The notes beneath the pieces were generated by a model. It was not told the origin of the DNA. It did not search any database and was given only the letters and a program-made list of their open reading frames with translations. A DNA stretch of 64,000 nucleotides from Tillandsia leiboldiana (taxonomy: Eukaryota > Streptophyta > Magnoliopsida > Poales > Bromeliaceae), in NCBI GenBank assembly GCA_029204045.2, contig CM055077.1:17436584-17500583 (forward strand). Direction: 5' to 3'. The translations under genes and the position numbers were made by a program. This document shows, piece after piece, positions 43,201 to 53,304 of the stretch (position 1 is its first letter; each line of letters starts with the position of its first letter).

Positions 43201-43476
43201 CTGCAAATCAGCACACAAAAGCCACTCGACCCAATCCAGCGAAAGTCTAGAGCATGTCACCCATTCCACAGCATTATGTTGTCTGCAGCCAACATAATCA
43301 CTTAGGAGAATAAACATGCCAATCACTCGTTCCGTCCCCTGGGAGAGGTATAAAACTCAATCAGGACTCTCGCTATAAATCACGACTCTCACGAAGTCAT
43401 CCAAGGGTCAAACCATAAGCCTAGGGTTTCTAAGTCCACCATGACCTATAACCTAGGCTCTGATACCACTCTAATC
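43201..43476 (-). other. Element E leader: PBS, dimer-type hairpin, conserved block
   Basis: PBS TGGTATCAGAGC is at 43457-43468 (minus). The perfect 24-nt hairpin is at 43274-43297 and the conserved TTCGCTGGATTGGGTCGA block at 43226-43246, with the same distances as in B and C. Confidence 0.8.
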
Positions 43477-45286
43477 TGTCACGCCCCGGGGTCGAAACTG
43501 CGACCCGGGCTCGCCAACAGATCCGCCACCTATGCCAAACTCCGCATAGGCGAAGCGTCCTACCTGCAAGAAAAGTACTACAGCTAAAAGATATCAGAGC
43601 TATAAATGAAAATCTGCTGTAAAACTAAAATCAACCACTGTACAACTGGAAATAATACAATAATGTCCATCTCCCAAAAATGATAATCATACAATATCCT
43701 CATATACAAAACTCAGAACTCAACAGGGAGGTATCTCCAAAAAATACATCAGTGTACAGGCTCTCAATACATATCATGTCCTCACTACATCAGTCTCTCA
43801 AAAGAGGAAAATAAAATAGTTAATCTACTGAAGCTCTCCTCTAAAGGGGTATCGCTACTCACCAACGACGGGTAGGGATCTAGCACGCGACTCTCTCGCC
43901 TCGATCAACAACCGCAGAATCAGCAACACCCGCTAAGACTCTGCAAAACAAAGGAGAAAAAAGAAAGGGAGAGGGGAAACCCCCAACGGGTGTGAGAACT
44001 ACACCAAAAAGGGAGTTCTCAGTGGGTACCGCCACCAGGCCCGACGATCTGCCCACTAAGTCCAATAGAGGCATAAGATAACCAAAGCAGTAAAGACTGA
44101 AATAAGAAAGCTGGAGACTCTCAACAGCTACCATGCCTCTATCTAAATGCTCAAAAGGGGAAACTCTGATAAAGATATGCAATACTCGCACACGAGGTGC
44201 TCAATCGACCCAATCGAGCTGACCGCCACATCGGGTCCAGTCAAACCTGCGCCCACCTACAACCACCTCCCGCTGACGGGCAGGAATTACGTAGGGCATC
44301 CAAACGGACTAACTCGCTATCGAGTAGTGGCTCATGCAGGCTATAGTCGGAATCCACGCTCTCTCTCAGAACGGATGGCCTCAAGATGCTCAACCTCTCA
44401 CACAACGGTCAAAGTACTCACAACGACACGGGACCACCGTCAAACCAAACGGCTCCCAACAACACTAGCACTGGTCTAAACACAGCTACTAGACTCCACT
44501 CAGTCTCCCTGACACGAGTGCAACAATAAAGTAATTGCCTGTAATAAACCCAATCCTGTGCCACCAGTAAAACTGGTATTGCCTGCTCTGCTGTCTCAAG
44601 TATCTGCTAACCAATCGACTCACACTTCTCGGTGCACCACGTCACCCGCTCCGCGCCCCGCGCGCCCGCCAATCGCGGCGCGCCCTGTGGCAACGCGATC
44701 CACGACGGGAACCGTGGGCCGCGGTTCACGGCGGCCCAGCCAGGTCGCTGCGCCCGCCAATGGGCGGGCGACATGTGGCCCGGCGGGGTCCACGGTGCGC
44801 CGCGCCCGGCGTGCTGTCGCGCGTGCGTTGACCGCCCAATCAGCGCGCGACACGTGGCACGCCCACCGTTGGCTGGTCAAGGTGCACGCCAAAACCCGTG
44901 GACCGCCCTGCCCGCCGCCGCGCACGCGCCTGCCCACGCCCCCGCCGCCGCACTCCGCCCTGCCCGTCGCCGTCGGCGCTGCCCTGGCCTGCCGGAACAA
45001 TAAACATGCCTCAAAATCCGTGTTTTGGCATCCAGGCTCCGAAAAACACAAGTAAATAGTCCATTTTCATCGTTTTCGCACGCTGAGTCCAAATCCGATG
45101 TCCGTTTTGCCAAATTCCACTTCTAAAATTTCTCGAAGGCATCCGGACAGGTATTCTTAATCCAAATTTCACGCTGGGTTCAAATCTGAGGTCCGATTTG
45201 CGCGCAACCATCTCCAACACACATCATAGGCCTCTAGAAGCCACAATTCACACTGTAAGACCTTCGCGGAGATCCGGGTCATCACA
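43477..45286 (-). mobile_element. Chimeric 5' LTR of element E
   Basis: Bases 43477-44617 match 36481-37621 with roughly 19 substitutions by eye (about 1.7%). From 44618 on, the sequence switches to a U3 resembling LTR4's end (GGGTCATCACA at 45286), and about 2 kb of LTR, including the donor, TATA and dyad regions, is missing. CCAAT-N9-ACACG (44836-44854) and CCAAT-N9-ACATG (44757-44775) keep the module spacing. It abuts LINE sequence at 45287. Confidence 0.85.
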
Positions 45287-46760
45287 ATGTCTTTTATTGC
45301 ACCCTCAAGTCTATTTGTCAGTACTTTAGATATGATCTTTTGGACTCCATTAATGAGGCTAATAGGTTTGAAGTCGTTAGCCAATTTTGCTCATTCTTTC
45401 TTGGGAACAAGGCAAATATAGGAATAATCCATAGACCCTGAGTTCAGAGCTCCGACGTAAAGTTGCTGGAAGATGTTCGTGAGATCATCTTTTACAACCT
45501 CCCAAAATTTTTGATAGAATCTCATATTGAACCCATCCGGCCCGAGTCCCTTGTCGCTCCCTAATTGAAAGGTAGCCTTCCTGATCTCTCTCGAAGAGAA
45601 TGGATAGGTGAGGTAGTCCTGCTTGAGAAGAGGTGAAGACCCAAACAATTCACTCCAATCACCTACCGAAGAGCTAGTAAATCCTCCCGGAGCAAATAGT
45701 ACATTAAATTTATTATAGGAGTACATCCTTTTCTCCTCCTCCCTCAGGATGGTTCTACCTTCGTCGACCACCTCATAAATTGCATTTTCTCGTCTCTTCC
45801 ATTTTCTACAGCGTGGAAAAATTTGATATTACTGTCTCCTTCCTTTATCCACTCCTGCCTGGCTCGAGTTTTCCAAAGTGTTTCCTCGTCCACTACTACA
45901 CTCTTTAGAAACGTTTTAAGTTGCTTTCGTTTGTCAAATTGCAAAGTGCTGAGGTTTTGTTGTTCCTCCAAAATATCCAGCTACAATACCTCATCTATAA
46001 TAGCTTTCTTGGTCTTCGTGATGCTGTAGAAACTCGTTGAACACTATTCTTTAATTCTATCTCTTGCAGTAGTGTCTCAACTTAGCAACAAAGGTGAGGA
46101 GACTAGAGCCTTTGGTCGGCACCTCGTTCCACCATACCGGCATCTTGCTGCAGAAGTCTTCACGTGATAGCCAAACCTCTTCGAACCTAAACCTACTAAG
46201 GAGAAGTTTCTCGCTAGTAGAAAGTAGGATCGGCGAGTGTCAAACGTATTTCTCGGTAACGCCACTACTTTGGAAAGAGGAAAGGCCAGGTCTTATTCGG
46301 TGGAAATTAAGAAACGATCGAGTTTCGCTAAGGTAGGGCTTTTTTGCACATTAGACCATGTGAAATTTTGGTTACACAAAGGCAAGTCAATTATTGCCAA
46401 GTCGTTTAGTAGGTAGGAGAACATAGACATAAGTCGTCTACTCCAGCATCCGCCTCTTCTCTCTTGTTAACTCCTGGTTAGGTTGAAGTCCCCGCAAATT
46501 ACCCACAACCGACCACATACACTTTTTAATGCGGTCAACTCACTACAAAAATCTTCTTTACCGTCTCACGTGGATGGGTCATAAACATTCGTTACGAAGA
46601 ACAGTAAACCGCTTGAAAGATGTTTCAACCAAATAGTGAGGGAAAAGTTACACACTAAGACCTCACTGCAAGAGAAGACATTCGAGCTCCAACAGGTGAT
46701 AAGACCTCCAGATGCTCAAAGTTTTTGATTTTAAATTCCATCGAGCTTCTAATCAAGATG
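45287..46760 (-). pseudogene. 5' half of an L1-type LINE (endonuclease to RT start)
   Basis: Reverse frames show the usual order of a plant L1/RIL element: endonuclease traces with ICGDFN (46481-46500), the linker with RQEWIKEGDSNIKFFH (about 45800-45880), then RT start with ATFQLGSDKGLGPDGFN and YICLVPKKE (45391-45600), and DFKPISLINGVQKIISKVLTNRL (split by a stop at 45391-45393). The frame is cut at 45287 by the LTR of element E, before the catalytic RT motif. Several stops and frame changes in the endonuclease part show it is old. An intact LINE protein would nick DNA and prime reverse transcription at the target; this copy is dead. Confidence 0.8.
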
Positions 46761-46792
46761 TGAGGAGAAGTTTTTTTTTATTTTTTTTTATA

Positions 46793-46795
<3 letters not shown>

Positions 46796-46835
<40 letters not shown>
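46796..46835 (+). repeat. (GA)n microsatellite
   Basis: About 20 GA units, preceded by two T-runs at 46771-46790. Confidence 0.95.
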
Positions 46836-46837
<2 letters not shown>

Positions 46838-47201
46838 ATTATGGTACCAAGTAGGCTACCTATTTCATTATTTTTTTGGTAAGGAGAATTGTTGATATGA
46901 AATATAAAAGAGAAAGATGTATAAATTTTTTTGTAACTTTCGCTCATTTAATTGTAAATGGGCACCTAGACTTTTAAGTTTGATAATTAAACTTCCTAGT
47001 TTATTTTTATCCAATAGTTCAATAGACTCCAATCTCCTCAATCAAAATTGCAACTTATATAAACATTTTGATTACATGTCGTTCAAAAAATCTGGTAAGA
47101 CTTTAAAATATAAAATAATCTAATTTTATTTTTTTCTCCAAATTTGATAATTAAACATAAGAACTGAAAAAGAGGATGAACCTATCCACAAATTTTTTTA
47201 C

Positions 47202-47203
<2 letters not shown>
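46836..47203. other. AT-rich spacer, no gene seen
   Basis: Low-complexity AT-rich DNA without recognisable coding, repeat or LTR signals. Confidence 0.6.

Positions 47204-47252
<49 letters not shown>
47204..47252. repeat. (AT)n microsatellite
   Basis: Uninterrupted TA/AT dinucleotides directly left of the first foldback element. Two further arrays are at 47457-47527 and 47751-47833. Confidence 0.95.
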
Positions 47253-47256
<4 letters not shown>

Positions 47257-47453
47257 GAGTTTATATGTTTTTAAAAGCACAAGACAATTTATGTTTGTGA
47301 TTTTTTTATCATTGAATTTGTATTGGGATTTGTACTTTTTACATTATCTTTCTCTCTTTTTAGTTGACTTTTCAAAAACACTAATCCCAATACAAATCCA
47401 ATGATAAAAAATTTACAAATATGGATTGTTTTGTACTTTTGAAAGCATATAAG

Positions 47454-47456
<3 letters not shown>
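47253..47456. mobile_element. Foldback MITE-like element, copy 1
   Basis: The left half (AGTAGAGTTTATATG ... TTGTATTGGGATTTGT) is repeated inverted in the right half (AATCCCAATACAAATCC ... GCATATAAGCT), giving arms of about 80 bp around a centre with CTTTCTCTC and AGTTGACTT. It lies in an AT array, in keeping with TA-targeting MITEs. Confidence 0.75.

Positions 47457-47527
<71 letters not shown>
47457..47527. repeat. (AT)n microsatellite between the foldback copies
   Basis: Dinucleotide run separating the two foldback elements. Confidence 0.95.
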
Positions 47528-47532
<5 letters not shown>

Positions 47533-47735
47533 AGAGCTTATATACTTTTAAAAGCACAAAAGCAACTATGCTTGTGAATTTTTTAATATTGAATTTGTAT
47601 TGAGATTTGTGCTATTGTAAAGTCAACTAGAGAGAGAGAAAGAAAAAATAAATAGCACAAATATCAATACAAATCCAATAGTAAAAAATTCACAAGCATA
47701 TTTGTGTTTGTACTTTTGAAAGTATATAAGCCATT
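47528..47735. mobile_element. Foldback MITE-like element, copy 2 (opposite orientation)
   Basis: Same architecture as copy 1, with arms AGTAGAGCTTATATAC and GTATATAAGCC ends. The centre AAGTCAACTAGAGAGAGA is the reverse complement of copy 1's centre, so the two copies are inverted relative to each other. Confidence 0.75.
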
Positions 47736-47746
47736 CTCTCTCTCTC

Positions 47747-47750
<4 letters not shown>

Positions 47751-47833
<83 letters not shown>
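47751..47833. repeat. (AT)n microsatellite
   Basis: TA dinucleotides after a short CT run at 47735-47747. Confidence 0.95.
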
Positions 47834-47838
<5 letters not shown>

Positions 47839-48033
47839 TCGAAAACGTAAACATTTCAAAGTTTTACAAGATTGTATGCAGGACGTATGACCAAAACAGT
47901 TGGATACTTAGTAATTTTATTTGAAAAGAAAGATCTATTCAACTATTTGAGAAAGTTTAAGAAGTTTATTTGCGAAAACTAAAAATTTATATGCCTAATA
48001 AAGCTTCTAGAAAACTTGGGTTGAATAATATCA
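47834..48033. other. AT-rich spacer, nothing recognised
   Basis: No coding or repeat signal seen; it ends at the TRIM-like LTR. Confidence 0.5.
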
Positions 48034-48168
48034 TGTGACACCCCAATAGTCCCACATCGGATGAAAATGTGGTTGTGTTTGGGTATTTAAGCATCTGGAC
48101 ACTAGTAATAATAATTGGGCTTAAGCATTTTTGGCGAGTTATTATTGCTAGTGGGTCGGGTCGTTACA
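48034..48168 (+). mobile_element. Very short LTR (TRIM-like), 135 bp
   Basis: It runs TGTGACACCCC...GGGTCGTTACA and includes CCCACATCGGATG, common near TRIM and small plant LTR starts. A PBS follows 2 bp later. Length 135 bp falls in the TRIM range. No second LTR was found in the window. Confidence 0.65.
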
Positions 48169-48170
48169 TT

Positions 48171-48183
48171 TGGTATCAGAGCC
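48171..48183 (+). other. Initiator tRNA-Met primer-binding site
   Basis: TGGTATCAGAGCC directly after the short LTR. Confidence 0.85.
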
Positions 48184-48287
48184 AATAACCAGCCGGAAGT
48201 GTGTGACGAGTATCGGTTCCGGTTGGCCGGCGCAGCAGGCGCGGTCCACGGGGTCGCGCGGAGGGTGCATGGACCGGGGCCGGGCCA

Positions 48288-48640
48288 CGTGGCGGTCGCT
48301 GGTTGGCCGGCCCATGTGCGCTCGGTCTACGCAAGGAGCGGAGAAGGTACCTCGGGCTGCATGCGCGGCGTGGTCGGCGGCAGCGCGGGTGCGCGCATGT
48401 GGGCGGGCCGACCGAGGCGCCGAACGCGGGCGGGAGCTACGCGGGGTGCGGCCACGCGTCGGCAGCTGGTTGGACGCGGTGGCTATTGGCTGTTCGGGGG
48501 ACACATGGCGCGCTGTGGATGATTCCGGCGCTGTGGTTTGGGGTACATTTTGGGGTTCCTGTAGCGCCCGAAAGATTCGGGCGCCCGAATGTGGGGACAC
48601 AGAGGGAATTTCTTGAATTGTTCAGTTGAGGCTATATAAA
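48288..48640 (+). promoter_or_regulatory. LTR G promoter: ERSE-like module, dyad, TATA
   Basis: CGTGG-N9-GTTGG at 48288-48306 is CCAAC-N9-CCACG on the minus strand. A perfect 9-bp inverted repeat (GCGCCCGAA at 48564-48572 with TTCGGGCGC at 48576-48584) precedes TATATAAA at 48633-48640. Confidence 0.6.
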
Positions 48641-49982
48641 CCCCCCTTTGGCTGCATTTTTGAGCCCTTTCCCGAGCTCTCCTTTGACAGAGCCTTGAAG
48701 CAACATTGTTCCTCTCCCTGTGCTCCATCTTGTGAAGAGTTTACAAAATTTTTGGAGGCCTCGACATCCGCGCTTTCTGCGACGCGGCGCACTGCTACGT
48801 TTCCTGGATTTTGGCTTCCACCGTTACTTTTCGGTCTGCGAGGCACTCTGGATTACTCCGATGGTATTTTGAGCTGATCTTTGTGGCAGCGCGTTCGCAA
48901 GAGGTACGCCTTCGATTTACGTATTGATCTTTTTACCTCATTTTGGATTATTGGCATGGTTACCGAGGTGTTTTGTGACCTCTTTTACTGCTGTGAGATT
49001 GTGGACAGCGGTGGAGTATTCTTGGGATTTCTTGGTCTACGAGCATCGGAATGAGATGTTTAAGGACTCGATTGATATCTACGCTTCGAGAGGAACGCAC
49101 CCGTATTTTTATCGGAATTTTTGAAGGACTCTTCGAAGGTGATATTTATGCTTCTTTCGGACTGGTTTCCTACAGATTTCTGTTTGTGATAATTCGGCAT
49201 ACCCGTGTTGTTGTATTTATATCTTGGCCTACAGGTGTCGGAACGGGACGTATAAATACTCGATTTGTATCTACTCGTCGCGAGGATCGCAACCGTGATT
49301 TTTTTGGGATTTTTGGAGGACTGTAAACATGTGAGAATCCCCCCTCTTCTCTGCTGGTTTGGAAAACAGCGTGTGCTGTTTTGTGTGTTTGGGGTTGTGA
49401 TTGTTGTGTTGTTTGTTGGAACAGTGGACTTGATTGTGTACTGAGAGTGCAGTTTCAGCGGATTTTGATAGCGCGTGACTACGCACTTCACCGACTTCGG
49501 CTTTGCCTGCGGAAAGCGCTTCAGGTGGGTTGCTTCATCTCCAGAACCGGTGGACGGTTCTCTAATTCTGTATGTTGGAATGCATGCATGTTTAGGGTAC
49601 ACTATTTGTGATTAAGGGGTAAGCTTAGGAATGATAATTGTACAAGGAATTGCAAGTGAATGTCCATGTTAAATATTATTGGGAACTTGCTAGATTTGGA
49701 TATCCAGGATGATGAATAGTAAAAGCTTACCTAAAGGGATTTACCCTATGTGAATGTTAGCATGCATGTTTAATTGTACTATATTTAGCATCGAGATGGA
49801 AGCTTGTGGAATGGCCTAGATCATGCAGATTGATAAACTATAGTAGTGATCTTTTAGCATGTCTTGTTGCACATAGTCTTTTATGTTATGATTACTCGAT
49901 GGAGTAGGAGGCTATATCTAGGTGCGAGTATTATTCTGATCATTCTTTTGATGGACCCTGGATTATGGACACGTGTAGTACA

Positions 49983-49987
49983 TTAGG
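49983..49987. repeat. Target site duplication TTAGG, left
   Basis: TTAGG directly precedes element C and is repeated directly after it at 61694-61698. Confidence 0.95.
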
Positions 49988-52900
49988 TGTCACGCCCCGG
50001 GTGTAAACCAGAACCCGGGCCCGTCCACAGATCCGCCGTGCATACGGAATTTTCCGTGTACACCAAGCGCTGGTAACCTGCTCAGATATAAATATGTAAT
50101 AAAGGAGCATAAAACAGAGCTAAACTAAAACTAATACATCTCAGACAAATTCTAGAAATAAAAGTACAATAAGCTCTCACAAATATACAAGTGTCTCTCC
50201 CAACTCACGAAATAAATACAACCAGCTGGCCGCAGCCAGACCCAAAATAAAAGAAAATACAACCGTCTGAGTGTACAGGGGATACATCAAAACTACAAAA
50301 CTCGAACTCGGGGCAGTAGCTATCTAATCAGCGATCCTCTTACCTCGATCCAGGGAAGAGGGTCCCGCAACTCCCGCAGAGGACTCTGCAAAACAAAGGG
50401 GAAAAGAAAAGAGAAAACAGTGGGGGGTGAGAACTACTATAAAAACAGTAGCCTCCCCTAGTGGGTAGACCTCAAACTCAGACATGCCCACTAGGACTAT
50501 CAGAGGCGAAAATGAAGACAAAGGTGGTAAGCTACAAGTAACACTACTGATGAAGAGCTACCACTAACATGCCTCTAAGATGCCTAGCTAAAAGAATAGT
50601 TGAAAGCATGCACCAGAACGTCAAAGACTGCCTGACCAACCCAATCAAAACACCAGTAAACACTGGTACTGCCTGCTCTGCTGTCAACCTCACAACTCAG
50701 TATCTCCCCTGTCCAAATGACCGGAACCCAACACGGTCTGACCGGCACCCAACACGGTCTGAAACCTACTCCGGAGTGGCACTCGAGGGGAGCGACCCAC
50801 ACGAGCACAGTATCACTGTAACTAGTATCATCAGTATCATAAAATAGCAGGGCTGGGTCACGACTCTGATCAAAGTGGGAAAACCCATCCACTAAAGGGA
50901 AACTCGATCCCCTACCTCCAATCTGATGCAATAATAATAATAATAAGCCGGTCAACCGCCCACAGTCCGCGGTTGCCGCAACACCCAAACATCGATCCCC
51001 GACTGTCCCAAACTCTGAACATCTGACTACACAATCCCCTAAGACTAGACGACAGGAGAACGAATAAAAGCATGGTTTCTCCTAAGTCAATTCCAACATG
51101 TTTGTGTAGCAGAAAAATGTGGCCTAGCTAGATGACCATTCAAGCATGCAAAGTCCTTTATTTGATAAAACCGTTTTAAGTACTCTAACTTTTACAAAAT
51201 TAAGAGCATAGAACCTCTAATGTACCTGTGGCATGATACGTGGTACATGATACAATCTAGATGCACAATCTACTAACAAGTAATCCTTTAAACAATATGA
51301 ATTCTAACCACATGCCCAAACCTTCCCTTAAACCTACAACATGGTATGGTTTTAACATGAATTCCAAGTGGTTAAACTGCATATCTAAAGCATGGAAACA
51401 TAACTTACCAACTTGTAGTTTTCTAACAATGCAAATATTAACAAAGAAACCATGATCTCATACAAGCATGCTAGGTCCATCTCACAGTTCCACTAGCACA
51501 TGATCAAGAGCATTCTAATAGGCCTAGTGACAAATCACAAGTAGGAGGTTTACAACATCACCCACATCGAGCGCTAATCCCTGTCCAAAGGCGAAACCCA
51601 CGCTCAGTCCACAACCAACCCTACAACGCTGCACAAAAGTCCCCAGAAGAATATACATATTTTAATCACACCTTGCCGCACAAAATCTGTCCCAAAATAC
51701 ACAGTCCAAAGTTCCTCTGTTTTCACCTGCGAAAAATACCCAGAAAAATCCAGGAAAAATACTGTCGCGATCCTCGCGACGAACCCGTCGAAACGAGCAC
51801 CTGCATGTTCAATTCCGAGTTTTCTACGTTGAGATAAAAATCCGACAAGGGAAACACCCCAGAACAAATTATCCAGAAAATCTGTAACAAAGAACCACAG
51901 TAAAAGGAGACTTTCACCTTCGGAAAATATTCCAAAAATTCAGGGAAAAATCCAGGAGACTCCTCGTGAAGTGTAGATGAAAATTTCCTTTTGAATCGCC
52001 TCGATCCGACGTCTGAGCGAAAAGATACGGCTAGAACACCGCGGTGCTGTCCAAAAATCCGCGAAGATAAATGGGTCAAATGGGTGCTCAGAAAACTCCA
52101 AGGTCAGCATGGAAAACGAGGATCCTCGAAGCACATAAGTTGATGTCCTACCTGTCGTGAGTCCAACGGCGCAAGAATCGGCGAAATCCGAAGTCGGGGT
52201 GAGTCGGGGGAGCCCAAACACTGAGAAGGGGCGAAGCGGGTCGCCGGAGAACAAGCGTCGCGCCGCGCCGAAAAATCGCTAACCTCGGGATGCGTGCCCC
52301 TAAAGATCCCAGGGATGCTCAGTGAAATGAGGAACAAGTAGAGGAAGAAACGCCCAAGAGAAATCCCTATGAAAAACCACTCAGAAAAAGAGCTAAGTGA
52401 CACAAAGTCCCCTATTAATAGTCCCAACCCACAACACTAAAGGGCCGGGTTTTCGGGCGCAAGATTCGGGCGCATTGCGCCCGAAAATCCGGTCGCACAC
52501 TCCCTGTCCGACGCGCCCGAAATCCCCTGGTGATGCCACGTCACCCTACAACATGGGACAGCGGTGCAAGGGGGCCCGCTGCGCGCCGCGTGTCCCCCCG
52601 CGGTCAGCGGGGGTAGGTACGGCCGCCCATACACGAGGCGACACGTGGCGCACTCGAGTGCGGCCGACAGCCCGCCTGTCGCCACAGTGCGCGCGCCGTC
52701 CCGAGGCGCCCCTCCGCGCACTCCGTGGACCGCGCCCTCGTGAGCCAGCCAACCCCAGGCCGCCACGTGCCATGCGCCCGGTCCACCGCAGCCGCGTAAA
52801 GTCGCTGCGCCGCGCCGCGTGCGCCAACCCCTCCGCGCACGCCACGCGTCTCCCGCCCGCGGTCCATGCACCGCCGCGCGTCCCCGTGGACCGAGCTGCG

Positions 52901-53257
52901 TGAGCCGGCCAATGATAGGCCGCCACGTGGCTCAGGCCGGTCCACGGTCACCCCCCCATGCACCGAAAATCCCCGAAAACTTCCGGAAGCCCGTTTTTGG
53001 TCATCCGGACTCCAAATTTAACAAGCAAATAGCCGTTTTCAAGCGTTTTTCCGCGCTGAATCCAAATCCAACCTCTGATTGGCCCGAAACCTTTTCTAAA
53101 ATTCAGCATATGCAGCCGAAGGCCAAATCAGCTAACAATGTCTCACAGGGTCCATCTGTGGCATCCCTTTGATGCACCATGGGCCAGACACACCACACAA
53201 GGTGTTCTACATAGTGGATTCATCGGAAAGGTTGCATGGGAAATCCAGAACACTACA
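49988..53257 (-). mobile_element. 3' LTR of element C
   Basis: TGTCACGCCCC...CACTACA, 3,270 bp. It lacks the 60-bp array of A/B. TATA-like TATTAATAG (52412-52420, minus) is weaker than B's TATAAAA. Dyad arms are at 52445-52461 and 52476-52492 (17 bp, one G/T change). The donor-like site reads GAT/GTGGGT, intron first base 51565; acceptor last base 50386. W-box dyad is at 50948-50979 and the CTCCGGAGTGG block at about 50768. Confidence 0.95.
52749..52927 (+). promoter_or_regulatory. ERSE-I-like modules in element C 3' LTR
   Basis: Exact CCAAT-N9-CCACG at 52909-52927 and CCAAC-N9-CCACG at 52749-52767, each flanked by GTGGACCG and GGTCCAC. Confidence 0.65.
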
Positions 53258-53292
53258 TCCTCCCGTACAAGAAAAAGTTTCGTCCTCGAAAC
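53258..53292 (-). other. Polypurine tract and GTTTCG/CGAAAC hairpin of element C
   Basis: In sense GTACGGGAGGA abuts the LTR; two pyrimidines interrupt the tract that is GTGGGGGAGGA in B. The hairpin GTTTCG, AGGA, CGAAAC is intact (53277-53292). Confidence 0.85.
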
Positions 53293-53304
53293 AAAAGTCA
53301 TACC

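Larger units (their letters stand above)
48184..49987 (+). mobile_element. Left part of forward Tekay-type LTR G (target of element C)
   Basis: The first bases are TRIM-adjacent spacer; from about 48210 it is forward U3 related to families 2 and 4, without the first few hundred bases. It has U3 module, dyad, TATA (48633-48640) and donor-like GCTTCAG/GTGGGT (intron start 49525). It is interrupted after 49987 by element C and resumes at 61694. Confidence 0.8.
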
